Below are positions 33,672-42,115 of a DNA stretch of 64,000 nt, piece after piece. The notes below the pieces were generated by a model. The model had not been told where the DNA came from. It was given only the letters and a program-made list of their open reading frames with translations, and searched no databases. Positions within the stretch are counted from its first letter, which is position 1; every line of letters begins with the position of its first letter. A program made the position numbers and the translations under genes. This DNA is from Pontibacter mucosus (GTDB taxonomy: Bacteria > Bacteroidota > Bacteroidia > Cytophagales > Hymenobacteraceae): positions 49,045 to 113,044 of the forward strand of contig NZ_QBKI01000014.1 of NCBI RefSeq assembly GCF_003054055.1, given 5' to 3'.

Positions 33672-34187
33672 ATGGAAATCACCACCCAACACGCAGTGCG
33701 GCTAACTGAGATGCTGCCAGTGCACTATCCGCAGGTAAAAGAAATCTACGAACTGGGCATTGCCACAAACAACGCCACCCTGGAGACCCAAGCCCCGGAC
33801 TGGGAGGAGTGGGACAGCAAGTATATGAAAAGCTGCCGGCTGGTCGCCCTGGCTGAAGACGGAACCGTGGCCGGCTGGGGGGCGTTGACGGCAGTGTCGG
33901 GCAGGTGCGTGTATAGTGGCGTGGCCGAGGACAGCGTGTACATCCACCCGACGTATAAAGGCAGAGGCATTGGCAAACTGCTGCTGCTGCAACTGGTACA
34001 GGAGTCGGAGCTGGAGGGCATCTGGACCCTTCAGGCGGGTATACTCAAGGAGAACGCGGCAAGTATAAAACTGCACGAGCAGTGCGGGTTCAGGATAGTG
34101 GGGCTGCGCGAGCGCCTGGGGCAACTGCACGGGCAGTGGCGCGACGTTTGCCTAATGGAAAGACGAAGCAAAATAGTTGGTATATAG
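33672..34187 (+). CDS. GNAT acetyltransferase (phosphinothricin/ArsN-like)
   Basis: A 171-residue GNAT protein: VKEIYELGIATNNATLETQAPDWEEWDSKYM, VAGWGALTAVSGRCVYSGVAEDSVYIHPTYKGRGIGKLLLLQLV (acetyl-CoA-binding RGIGK), WTLQAGILKENAASIKLHEQCGFRIVGLRERLGQLHGQWRDVCLMER. The pattern 'NAAS-LHE-GFR-VG-ERLG-G-W-D' matches YncA/phosphinothricin N-acetyltransferases and the ArsN group found in arsenic clusters. The gene follows an ArsI/CadI-like gene and precedes the sigZ-like gene by six bases. So it may acetylate an organoarsenical or similar toxic compound; that is inference from context. Confidence 0.85.
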   Translation: MEITTQHAVRLTEMLPVHYPQVKEIYELGIATNNATLETQAPDWEEWDSKYMKSCRLVALAEDGTVAGWGALTAVSGRCVYSGVAEDSVYIHPTYKGRGIGKLLLLQLVQESELEGIWTLQAGILKENAASIKLHEQCGFRIVGLRERLGQLHGQWRDVCLMERRSKIVGI

Positions 34188-34193
34188 TAAGTC

Positions 34194-34817
34194 ATGGAAA
34201 ACTGCTGCATCAACCCCGCCACCCATTTGCCGCAGGATAGCTGTGCGGCCGTGGCTCCTGCGTTTTTAGCATACGAGGCGCAATTGCGCGGCTTTGTGCT
34301 GAAACGCGTGCAGGATAAAGCGGAGGCCGACGACATTCTGCAGCAGCTTTACCTGAAGCTCTACAAGAACTGCGAGCAATTGCAGGGCGTGCACAACCTG
34401 AAGGCCTGGCTCTACCAGATTACCCGCAACACCGTGCATGACTTTTTCAGGGAGAGTGGCCGAAGACAGCCCCTGGAAGCTGGGGCAGAACTGCCCGATC
34501 CGGAGGATCTGACGGAACAGAACCGGCAGGAGGTGGAGGCGCTGGTAGAGCCCCTGATTAACCTGCTGCCCACCGAGTATGCCGAGGCCCTGCGCCTAAG
34601 CGAGCTGGAAGGCGTGAGCCAGAAGGAAATTGCCGAGCGGCTGGGGATATCTTACTCCGGCGCTAAATCCAGGGTACAGCGCGGGCGCGAGAAGCTCAAA
34701 CAGCTTTTTCTGGAGTGCTGCCACCTCGAACTGAGCCATGATGGGCAGGTACAGGGCGCGGAGGTAAAAGCCAGTTGCGCAGCCTTGCAGGAGCCTGAGA
34801 GTTGCTGTGGAAAATAG
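34194..34817 (+). CDS. sigZ: SigZ-type ECF RNA polymerase sigma factor
   Basis: A 207-residue ECF sigma factor. Region 2: LRGFVLKRVQDKAEADDILQQLYLKLYKNCEQLQGVHNLKAWLYQITRNTVHDFFRE. Region 4 HTH: LPTEYAEALRLSELEGVSQKEIAERLGISYSGAKSRVQRGREKLKQL. The tail FLECCHLELSHDGQVQGAEVKASCAALQEPESCCGK is Cys-rich, as in SigZ proteins, and the N-terminus has MENCC; these cysteines may sense thiol-reactive metals directly. No anti-sigma gene is adjacent. The start is 6 bases after the GNAT stop, so the pair is co-transcribed. Confidence 0.9.
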   Translation: MENCCINPATHLPQDSCAAVAPAFLAYEAQLRGFVLKRVQDKAEADDILQQLYLKLYKNCEQLQGVHNLKAWLYQITRNTVHDFFRESGRRQPLEAGAELPDPEDLTEQNRQEVEALVEPLINLLPTEYAEALRLSELEGVSQKEIAERLGISYSGAKSRVQRGREKLKQLFLECCHLELSHDGQVQGAEVKASCAALQEPESCCGK

Positions 34818-34869
34818 CTTTGGCTAAGCTTGGGGTGAGTGCTTGGTTGGGGTTTGCTGGCACTGGTAA

Positions 34870-35560
34870 ACTGTTAACTCACCCCAGCCTTCTTGAGGAG
34901 TATACTTCACCTCCCTGGTTTTTTTAAAGTATAAATGAGAACTATACTTTGCCGGGTCCAACCACCCCTAACCCTCCTTAGCCAAGAAGGGGAGCCTGTT
35001 GTTACTTAGGCCAAAGTATAAACTTCATTGCTTCTGTACTTGCGCGGACAGATTGCGACCTGCCCCTAAAAGTATAAACCCACCTCAGCTCCCCCGAGGA
35101 GGAGAGTCTCTGCAGACGATTACACCCCTATTGACCTTTGGTCGCAAGTTTCGACTCTCGTCTCACTTGTCCTCAAGGCGACAGTTTGTACTTGCCGCTC
35201 CACCTGTCATCTCGAGCAGGGCGAGAGATCTATCTGGAATTCTCTTCAGATCTCTCCCGAAGGTCGAGATGACAGCAGGGGCAGCGGCTATCGAATGTTT
35301 CCCAGCCTTTGGGTTGAGCGCCTCGAGAGGTTCCGGTGCCCGTGAGGGCATTGCGACGGCAGGAGCAAAGGAAGCGAAAGCAGCGCGATGCCCGAAGGCG
35401 AGCCCTCTCGGGCTTGAGAGCTCCAAAGCCAGAGATGAAACGAGACGCTTGTGCGAACTAGAGGAGGATCGGAAGCTAGTAAGGATAGCTTGTGTCAAGA
35501 TGCGGGAAGCAGCGGCTAGAAATGTACAAGCTGGCAAGTATAAGCTAGCAACCAAGTAAC
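34870..35560 (+). repeat. Composite intergenic repeat, copy 4 (L-H-S)
   Basis: The gap between sigZ and the next gene has no gene. Module L includes GGGTCCAACCACCCCTAACC (34950-34970), a degenerate GGACAGATTGCGACCTGCCC and GACTCTCGTCTCACTTGTCC. Module H (35207-35275) is GTCATCTCGAGCAGGGCGAG...GTCGAGATGACAG. Module S (35281-35555) has the hairpin AGCCC-TCTC-GGGCT (35401-35414) and CTAGTAAGGATAGCTTG. It ends at the stop codon of the minus-strand HHH-barrel gene. Open frames of 130 and 186 codons (35163-35555 minus, 34999-35559 plus) are repeat translation. Confidence 0.85.
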
Positions 35561-37650
35561 TAAAACCTATACCTCACCTGCACCTTCACATCCGATCTTC
35601 TGGGTCCTTCAATCGTCTCCAGGCCGCTGCCTATACTTTGTTGGTCACGGTAATGTGTGAGGCCATACTTTAGCCATACATCCAGATCGCGGAGGGGGCG
35701 AAGTTGGAGCAACGTATAAAAGCGGGTGCCGCGGCCGCTGAAGGCTGGGATGGAGAAGGCATAGAGTACGTCGCGTTCGTAGGCGTACTGGCGGGTGTCG
35801 TAGCTGTCGGTGTCAAAGAGGGCGTAGCGGGTGCTGAGGCGGAGTTTGCTGAAGGTGAAGTTCACGTCCTGCGAGATGAAGTAGCCTGTCTGCTGCGGCG
35901 ATTCCTGCGCATAAGTGCCAAACTGTACCCGCGACTTGAGGTTGAGCGTGCGGGTGGGCGAGGTTTCGAAGTATAACAGGTAGTTGCGCCGCTCTGCCTG
36001 CGCCACATAGTCCATGGCGGTAGTGTTGCCGCTCAGGTTACGGCCCTTGCTCTCGTGGCGCATCTGCGCATACAGGCTGCTCTGGCGGTTGGGTCGGAAG
36101 TATAAGCGCACCAAATACTCATCCCCATGCGAGGGGGCATCTACCAAATAGCGCAGCCACGGAAACCGGAACCTGTCGTAGTAGGCGGTAATCTCCCACT
36201 TCGGCAAGGGCTTTATCTTGATGCCGGTGTAAAAGCCCTGCTCGTTGATGTTGCGCGTGCCTTCGCCGAAAGCACTGCCATAAAAAGTATGGAAATCGCG
36301 GGCGTAGTAGCGGTACAGCATCGAGAGCTCCACGTTCCGGGCCAGGTTAGCGATGAGCCCGTTTATACTTCCCAGGCCGCCGCTTTTGCTCATAGCCGTT
36401 TCCCCGAACAAGTATACGTTCTGCCAAGTATGGCTGTAGTTGGTGCCCAGGTTATAGTTATGGGTGCCGCCAAACTCGAACCGCTGGTAAGGTGCCCCTG
36501 CTTTGCGGATGGTGGCATTATAGTGCGTGCCCAGCGCGGTAACACCTAAGGAAAGGGTTTTGTCTGCAGATCTATACTGGGCGCTGCCGCCGTATACCTG
36601 CTCCCGCACGGCGTCTTTGTTGGCCAGCTCGGTGGGTGTGCGGTGGAAACCTGAGGTTTGGATACCGGTAAAAAACTTCTCTTCTCTGTCCAGGGTATCG
36701 AGTTGGAATTGCAGGTTAGCGTCCACGCGCTTGTTCGAGTAGAACGCCGTTACATCCACCTTGCCCAACGTATACGTTACTGCCCCACCGCGCATAAAGG
36801 CATACTCCAGCACGGAGCTGTAGGGCCGAACGCCCAGGTTCGGTCTGCTGACGGTGGTAATCGTCTCGCCGCCCTTGCCCACACTATACCCCGAGGAGAG
36901 CAGCAAGCCCTGCCCGAACTGCAGTTGGTAATCGCCTAGGGCAATGGTTTTAAAGCGACCCTTGTTGTAGAGTTGCAGGTGCAAGGTATAAAAGTCGAAG
37001 CCGTAGCGGCGGGTGCTGGGGCTCCAGGTAAATTGCTCACCGGCATCCTTCTCAGCGGTAATGCCAAAACTATAGTCGCGGGCGTGGCTGATGCGGTAAC
37101 GCAAGTATAACTTCTCCGGCGAGCCCAGGTAGCGGGTGGTGGAGCGGCTGGTGCTGTCTACGGAAGTATAACCACGGCGCTGTTGCAGCGTGCGCTCGTA
37201 CCGAAGTATAAGTGCGTTGTTGTCCTCCCCCACCATGCGCTGCCAGAGCGGGCGCGCGTCGGACTGCAGGCCCGCGTCCGGCACCTGCACGAAAGGCAAG
37301 AGACGGTAAATGGTGGCCAGGTCGAAGCCCGGAACGGCCTGCAACTCGTAGATGCTCAGCAGTTCCCCGTTCTCCTGCAGGTAGTTAAAGAAGGCTACAA
37401 TCTGCGGGCGCGACAGCAAGTATAGCGAGGCTAGTTCCTCCGGCGTGGTGCGGTTTAAGTTGACAGGGCGCTGGTAATACTGGAAAAGTGTTTCGTAGAG
37501 ATCTTCATAGCTTATACTTTCGTCGTCCTGCTCAGCAAACAGCTCCTGCACCAGCAAGTCCAGGTCTATACTTTGGCGCGGGTAGTCCTGGGCCAGCAGC
37601 GGAGACAGGCTAGGCAGCATGCAGCAAAGTATAAAGAAGCCTCTTCTCAT
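35560..37650 (-). CDS. Helix-hairpin-helix (ComEA-like) protein with C-terminal beta-barrel
   Basis: A 696-residue exported protein: signal peptide (ending PLLAQ). An N-terminal region has two HhH-type repeats: VNLNRTTPEELASLYLLSRPQIVAFFNYLQENG and ELLSIYELQAVPGFDLATIYRLLPFV. The rest is beta-strand-rich and looks like an outer-membrane barrel: ALGDYQLQFGQGLLLSSGYSVGKGGE, SVLEYAFMRGGAVTYTLGKVDVTAFYSNKRVDANL, WLKYGLTHYRDQQSIGSG. The family is known in Bacteroidota as ComEA-like HhH proteins of unknown role; DNA binding is not shown. The reading frame contains at least 13 AGTATA/TATACT words in 2,091 bases, about one expected by chance. Its upstream neighbour is a PorV/PorQ-like gene. Confidence 0.85.
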   Translation of the reverse strand: MRRGFFILCCMLPSLSPLLAQDYPRQSIDLDLLVQELFAEQDDESISYEDLYETLFQYYQRPVNLNRTTPEELASLYLLSRPQIVAFFNYLQENGELLSIYELQAVPGFDLATIYRLLPFVQVPDAGLQSDARPLWQRMVGEDNNALILRYERTLQQRRGYTSVDSTSRSTTRYLGSPEKLYLRYRISHARDYSFGITAEKDAGEQFTWSPSTRRYGFDFYTLHLQLYNKGRFKTIALGDYQLQFGQGLLLSSGYSVGKGGETITTVSRPNLGVRPYSSVLEYAFMRGGAVTYTLGKVDVTAFYSNKRVDANLQFQLDTLDREEKFFTGIQTSGFHRTPTELANKDAVREQVYGGSAQYRSADKTLSLGVTALGTHYNATIRKAGAPYQRFEFGGTHNYNLGTNYSHTWQNVYLFGETAMSKSGGLGSINGLIANLARNVELSMLYRYYARDFHTFYGSAFGEGTRNINEQGFYTGIKIKPLPKWEITAYYDRFRFPWLRYLVDAPSHGDEYLVRLYFRPNRQSSLYAQMRHESKGRNLSGNTTAMDYVAQAERRNYLLYFETSPTRTLNLKSRVQFGTYAQESPQQTGYFISQDVNFTFSKLRLSTRYALFDTDSYDTRQYAYERDVLYAFSIPAFSGRGTRFYTLLQLRPLRDLDVWLKYGLTHYRDQQSIGSGLETIEGPRRSDVKVQVRYRF

Positions 37651-37728
37651 AAGCGCGATGGCAAACGACTATTAGACAAAGGACTGTTTGACAAAAGACA
37701 AAAGATGAAGTACAAAGTATAGCCCCCC

Positions 37729-37820
37729 ACTTTCTAACTTTTTAACCTTCTAACTTCCTAACTACAACTCCTAACCTCTCTAACTCCTAAACTCCCCAAC
37801 TCCTAAACTCCCAAACTCTC
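37729..37820. repeat. Octamer array between PorV/PorQ-like and HhH-barrel genes
   Basis: Units such as CACTTTCT, AACTTTTT, AACCTTCT, AACTCCTA, AACTCCCC, AACTCCCA with two length breaks. The array ends two bases inside the stop codon region of the minus-strand gene ending at 37819. TAGCCCCCCACTTT at its left side also recurs, reversed, at 50.93 kb. Confidence 0.8.
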
Positions 37821-38649
37821 ACGGTTCTCTCTTAAAAGTATAGCCCACCGATATATGGTGGCTGTTGCCGATGGGCGTGGTGGAGCCGAAGGCGTAATCT
37901 ACCTGCAGCTGCCTGGCCACAAAGCCCGCCCCAAAGCTGAGGCTGCCGGTAAGGGTGCTGAAGCCGGAGCGAAGTATAAACCTGTCCTGCAGGAGCGCAT
38001 ACTCGGCCCCGGCCTTGAAATCGGCGTCATGGTCTATGTTTTTCTCTGTTTCGGCGGCCAGCAGCAGGCGGGAGGTGGGGCGGTAGGAGAGGCCGGCTTT
38101 CATGATGGTGGGCAGACGCTCATCCTCAAAAGAGGCCAGCCTGGCCTGGTTCAGGTTAAAGGCATAGGCGCCAAAGTATAAATCGGGCACCACCTCGCCC
38201 TGCACCCCCGCCGAGAAGGCCACTGCCTTTTGGCTGCCATACTCCTGCACCGCTACCTGCCACACATCGGCCTTGCCCCCCAGGCTGAACTGCCCCAGCT
38301 TGTGCGCCACGCCCAGCCCGGCGTGCTGCTGGCTGAAAAGCGCGTCGCCAAACCTGCTCAGGCTCAGGCCGTAGGTGCCGTACGTTTGGGTAGGATATAC
38401 AGCCTGCAGGGCAACTGTGGTGAAGGCGCGCTCCCCAAACCTGTTCGCCGCATACACGCCCAGGGCCGGCGCCGTTAGACTGGCCATACCTGCGGCATTG
38501 TTTGCCACCACCCACACATCCGCCACCGCCACCGAGGTATAGCCCATGCCCGCCGAACGCGCCCCGAAATTGCACAATTCCTGAGCCTGTGCATACCGCA
38601 GCGTGGAGGTGAGAAGTATAAAAAGTATAGCAGTGTAATTGTGCTTCAT
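37819..38649 (-). CDS. PorV/PorQ-family outer membrane protein
   Basis: A 276-residue FadL-like outer-membrane protein. Signal peptide (ending YAQA), then ELCNFGARSAGMGYTSVAVADVWVVANNAAGMASL, the hallmark N-terminal start of PorV/PorQ proteins (GARSxGMGxxxVAxxDxxxxxxNPAG). Barrel strands: QTYGTYGLSLSRFGDALF, SLGGKADVWQVAVQEYG, VVPDLYFGAYAFNLNQARLAS, GLSYRPTSRLLLAAETEKN, GFVARQLQVDYAFGSTTPIGNSHHISVGYTF. Such proteins serve type IX secretion or other outer-membrane transport in Bacteroidota. It is shorter than PorQ proper (over 300), so function is tentative. Confidence 0.82.
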   Translation of the reverse strand: MKHNYTAILFILLTSTLRYAQAQELCNFGARSAGMGYTSVAVADVWVVANNAAGMASLTAPALGVYAANRFGERAFTTVALQAVYPTQTYGTYGLSLSRFGDALFSQQHAGLGVAHKLGQFSLGGKADVWQVAVQEYGSQKAVAFSAGVQGEVVPDLYFGAYAFNLNQARLASFEDERLPTIMKAGLSYRPTSRLLLAAETEKNIDHDADFKAGAEYALLQDRFILRSGFSTLTGSLSFGAGFVARQLQVDYAFGSTTPIGNSHHISVGYTFKREP

Positions 38650-38953
38650 TTCATCAGGAATAGCAGCAGGATTCTATCTTTATTAAGTGCTATAGTGTTC
38701 TATATAACTACTTGATATTGGATTATATAGATGCATACTTGTACGGAGCGGCTTCTTTAAATGATTTGTGGAAATTATGAAAGTGTCGGATTAGGATAGA
38801 ATTACAGCGACTAAAGAAATTGGTGTGTTAACATCGTAATATTATTTATTGGTATTGATTTATTGTATAATTGTATTATTTAGATAGAGGCGCTGGAGGG
38901 GAAGTACGTAGAATTAAGCTGTAACAGTTTGTTAAACAGCTAAAAACGTGCTT
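38650..38953. other. AT-rich leader between divergent genes
   Basis: About 300 bases with no gene. AT-rich runs (AATATTATTTATTGGTATTG, TTTATTGTATAATTGTATTA) suggest promoters for the divergent PorQ-like and SusC genes. No TAnnTTTG with a matching -33 element was firmly identified. Confidence 0.5.
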
Positions 38954-41900
38954 ATGAAAAAGGTTCTACTACTTAGTTTAATGCTGGCGTTGCTTTTGCC
39001 ACTGTTAGGCTATACTCAAGGAGCCAGAACGGTGTCGGGACAGGTAACGGATCAGGAATCCGGTCAGCCTTTGCCTGGGGTGGCGGTGATTGTACAGGGC
39101 ACAACGGTGGGCACTACAACGGGTGCCGGCGGGGAGTACACGCTTAATGTTCCCGCCAACGCCAACACGCTGGTTTTTCGCTTCTTAGGGTATGCCCAGG
39201 TGGTTCGGGAAATAGGAAATGCCACTACTATTAATGTAGCCATGGGGCTGGACTCCGAGCAGCTGCAGGAAGTGGTGGTAACCGCCCTTGGCCGCGAGGA
39301 AGAGGAAAGGACGCTGGGTTATGCCACGCAGCAGGTCGGCTCAGAACAGATAACCCAGGGCCGCGAGCGCAGTGTAGCCAATGCACTGCAGGGGAAGGTT
39401 GCCGGTGTAAACATTCAAAGCCAGGGCGGTGGCCCGGGTGCCTCTACGCGTGTGGTAATCCGTGGCGCCAAATCCATCTCCCAGAGCAACCAGGCCCTAT
39501 TTGTGATAGATGGCATACCTGTGGATAACAGCGCCAGCGGAACAACTGACGCCCTGAATGCTGGGGTAGACGTGGGTAACCGCGCCAACGACATCAACCC
39601 GGATGATATCGAGTCTATCAACATCCTGAAAGGCCCGGCGGCAGCGGCACTATATGGTGCCCGTGCCGCCAACGGGGTAATCATGATTACAACCAAATCA
39701 GGCAGAGGGGCTACTAAAAAGGCGGAGATCACCTACTTGACCTCCTATACCGTAGAGGACATCCTCCGCTACCCGGAACTGCAGAACCGCTATGGCCAGG
39801 GCTTCTTCGGTGCACCGGACCTGCTGGAGAACACCAGCTGGGGCCCACGCTTTACAGGCGAGCTTTTGCCATGGGGCCAGATAATAGACGGGCAGCAGCG
39901 CGTGAAGCCATACTCCGCGCTGGAGGATAACATCAAGGAATTCTTTGACTATGGCTATAACTGGACCAATACGGTTTCGCTGTCTGGTGCTGCCGATAAT
40001 GCCACCTACTATGCGTCTTATTCTACCACGCAGCAGGAAGGGGTGGTGCCTACCACCGAGTATAGCCGCCATTCTTTGGCCGTAAAGGGTAGCACCAAGC
40101 TGCTCAACAAGTTTAACTCCACTGTGTCTCTTACTTATACCAAGTCGGGTGGCGACTTTGCCTTAACCGGGCAGGGTAACTCGGTTTTTAACCAGATTAT
40201 ACAGACACCGCGCGATATTCCGGTACGTGAGCTGGAAGACCTGGAGAGTCCCTTTAACGATGAGGCGGGCTTTTACTCTCCTTATACCATTAACCCCTAC
40301 TGGTCGCTGAGAAACCAAACCTACGAAAACGAGGTGGACCGCCTGTTTGGTAACATCACCCTGGGGTATGATATCATGGAGGGCCTTAACGTGACTTACA
40401 GAATCGGTACAGACTTCTATACCGACCGCCGCAAGCAGTTTATGGCCATCCGCAACGTGCAGGGGCAAAACGCCGCGAACAACGACAACGGTATGTACGC
40501 AGAGCGCCAGGTCTATTACAGGGAAGTAAACTCAGACCTTATCGTGAGCTACAACAGGGACTTATCCGACATCCTGACCCTGGATTTGCTGATCGGCAAC
40601 AACATCAACCAGCGGGAAAACGACGACCTGACAGCCACTGCCGACGCGCTGGCAAACAACGAGTTCAGGTCTCTGAGCAACATTATCGGTACGCCGCTTA
40701 CCGTTAGTTTCCGCGACAAGAGAAGGCTGGTAGGTATTTATGGCTCTGCCAAGCTGGGCTACCGAAACTTCCTTTGGCTGGAGGTGACTGGCCGTAACGA
40801 CTGGTCTTCTACCTTGCCCATAGATGACAACAGCTTCTTCTATCCGTCTGTAAACCTGGCTTTTGATGCGGCGGAGGCCTTTGGTCTGGCTGAGACCACG
40901 CCAATCAACTTTGCCAAGATCAGGGCCAACTATGCCAACGTGGGTAACGATGCACTGCCCTACAGCACACGCTCGGTGTTTATCTCGGGCAATATCAGCG
41001 ACGGTTTTGCGGGCACGGACCTGAACTTCCCGTTTGCCGGCTTGCCTGGTTTCGAGGTGAGCAACGTCATTGGCAACGCTAACCTGGAGCCGGAGAACAC
41101 GAGTTCCTGGGAGGTGGGAGCCGATTTGCGCTTCTTTAACGAGCGCCTGCGCGTGGACGCCGCCTACTATAACTCTAAGTCGACAGACCAAATCATCAAC
41201 GTGCCGCTTTCATTCGCAACCGGCTTCGGATCTGCCTTCCTTAACGCAGCCACCATCCGGAACGAGGGCGTAGAGCTGTTGGTAGGAGGTATCCCGATTG
41301 AGATAGGAGACTTTAGCTGGGACATCAGTGTGAACTTCACCAAGAACGAAAACACTGTAGAGGACGTGGCTGGTGATAACGAGATTTCCTTAGGAGGTCT
41401 GTCCTCAGCGGCCCTGGTTATCTCAGAAGGAAGGCCCTATGGTACATTCCTGGCTGAGGACTTCCTGCGCGACCCGCAGGGGCGTATCGTGGTGAACCCT
41501 TCGACCGGACGGCCCCGCCTGGCGACCGAACAAACCTACCAGGGCAGCATTCAGCCAGACTGGCAGGGCGGCCTGGTGAATACCTTCCGCTATAAAGGCC
41601 TGCGCATGTCGGTGGTGTTCGATACACGGCAGGGGGGCAAGATTTACTCCAGAACACGGGGTACCCAACGCTTTGCCGGTACTGCCCCTGAAACGCTCTT
41701 CAACGACCGTCAGCCATACATCATCCCTAACTCTGTGGTGCAGGTAGGCAACAGCGATGAGTATATCGAAAATACCACACCGCTCACCAACTCCAACCTA
41801 TACGAATACTGGGGTAACCTGCCGGAAGGCACCAACATCATTGATGCCTCATTTACCAAGCTAAGGGAGGTAAGTATCTCTTACAGCCTGCCCAGGGCCA

Positions 41901-42094
41901 TTACAGAAAAAACCTTCTTCGGTAACATAGAGGTAGGCCTTTCTGGCCGCAACCTGGTGCTGTGGACGCCGGATGAGAACACTTACATAGACCCTGAGGT
42001 GAACAGTTTTGGCAACGGCAACTTGCAGGGCTATGAGTTCAGCAGTTACCCAAGCACCCGCTCCTGGGGCGCCAACCTCAGAGTTACTTTCTAA
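38954..42094 (+). CDS. SusC/RagA-family TonB-linked outer membrane protein
   Basis: A 1046-residue TonB-dependent receptor. Signal peptide (MKKVLLLSLMLALLLPLLGYTQ), carboxypeptidase-regulatory-like domain (VSGQVTDQESGQPLPGVAVIVQGTTVGTTTGAGGEYTLNV), a TonB-box-like EVVVTALG, plug domain (ALQGKVAGVNIQSQGGGPGASTRVVIRGAKSIS, ALFVIDGIPVDNS, INILKGPAAAALYGARAANGVIMITTK) and a 22-strand-type barrel ending SYPSTRSWGANLRVTF. With the next gene (SusD-like) it forms the outer-membrane glycan or nutrient import pair. ATG at 38954 is preferred over GTG at 38948. First gene of a probable operon to 48346. Confidence 0.95.
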   Translation: MKKVLLLSLMLALLLPLLGYTQGARTVSGQVTDQESGQPLPGVAVIVQGTTVGTTTGAGGEYTLNVPANANTLVFRFLGYAQVVREIGNATTINVAMGLDSEQLQEVVVTALGREEEERTLGYATQQVGSEQITQGRERSVANALQGKVAGVNIQSQGGGPGASTRVVIRGAKSISQSNQALFVIDGIPVDNSASGTTDALNAGVDVGNRANDINPDDIESINILKGPAAAALYGARAANGVIMITTKSGRGATKKAEITYLTSYTVEDILRYPELQNRYGQGFFGAPDLLENTSWGPRFTGELLPWGQIIDGQQRVKPYSALEDNIKEFFDYGYNWTNTVSLSGAADNATYYASYSTTQQEGVVPTTEYSRHSLAVKGSTKLLNKFNSTVSLTYTKSGGDFALTGQGNSVFNQIIQTPRDIPVRELEDLESPFNDEAGFYSPYTINPYWSLRNQTYENEVDRLFGNITLGYDIMEGLNVTYRIGTDFYTDRRKQFMAIRNVQGQNAANNDNGMYAERQVYYREVNSDLIVSYNRDLSDILTLDLLIGNNINQRENDDLTATADALANNEFRSLSNIIGTPLTVSFRDKRRLVGIYGSAKLGYRNFLWLEVTGRNDWSSTLPIDDNSFFYPSVNLAFDAAEAFGLAETTPINFAKIRANYANVGNDALPYSTRSVFISGNISDGFAGTDLNFPFAGLPGFEVSNVIGNANLEPENTSSWEVGADLRFFNERLRVDAAYYNSKSTDQIINVPLSFATGFGSAFLNAATIRNEGVELLVGGIPIEIGDFSWDISVNFTKNENTVEDVAGDNEISLGGLSSAALVISEGRPYGTFLAEDFLRDPQGRIVVNPSTGRPRLATEQTYQGSIQPDWQGGLVNTFRYKGLRMSVVFDTRQGGKIYSRTRGTQRFAGTAPETLFNDRQPYIIPNSVVQVGNSDEYIENTTPLTNSNLYEYWGNLPEGTNIIDASFTKLREVSISYSLPRAITEKTFFGNIEVGLSGRNLVLWTPDENTYIDPEVNSFGNGNLQGYEFSSYPSTRSWGANLRVTF

Positions 42095-42115
42095 AGAACC
42101 GAAGACGAGAAAATC

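Noticed and set aside
35163..35555. Open frames of 60-190 codons inside module S copies (with LELSSPRGLAFGHRA or EAKAARCPKASPLGLE in translation)
   Set aside because: They run on both strands, lack proper starts, and the frame shifts between copies while the DNA hairpin is kept. They are translations of a repeat.
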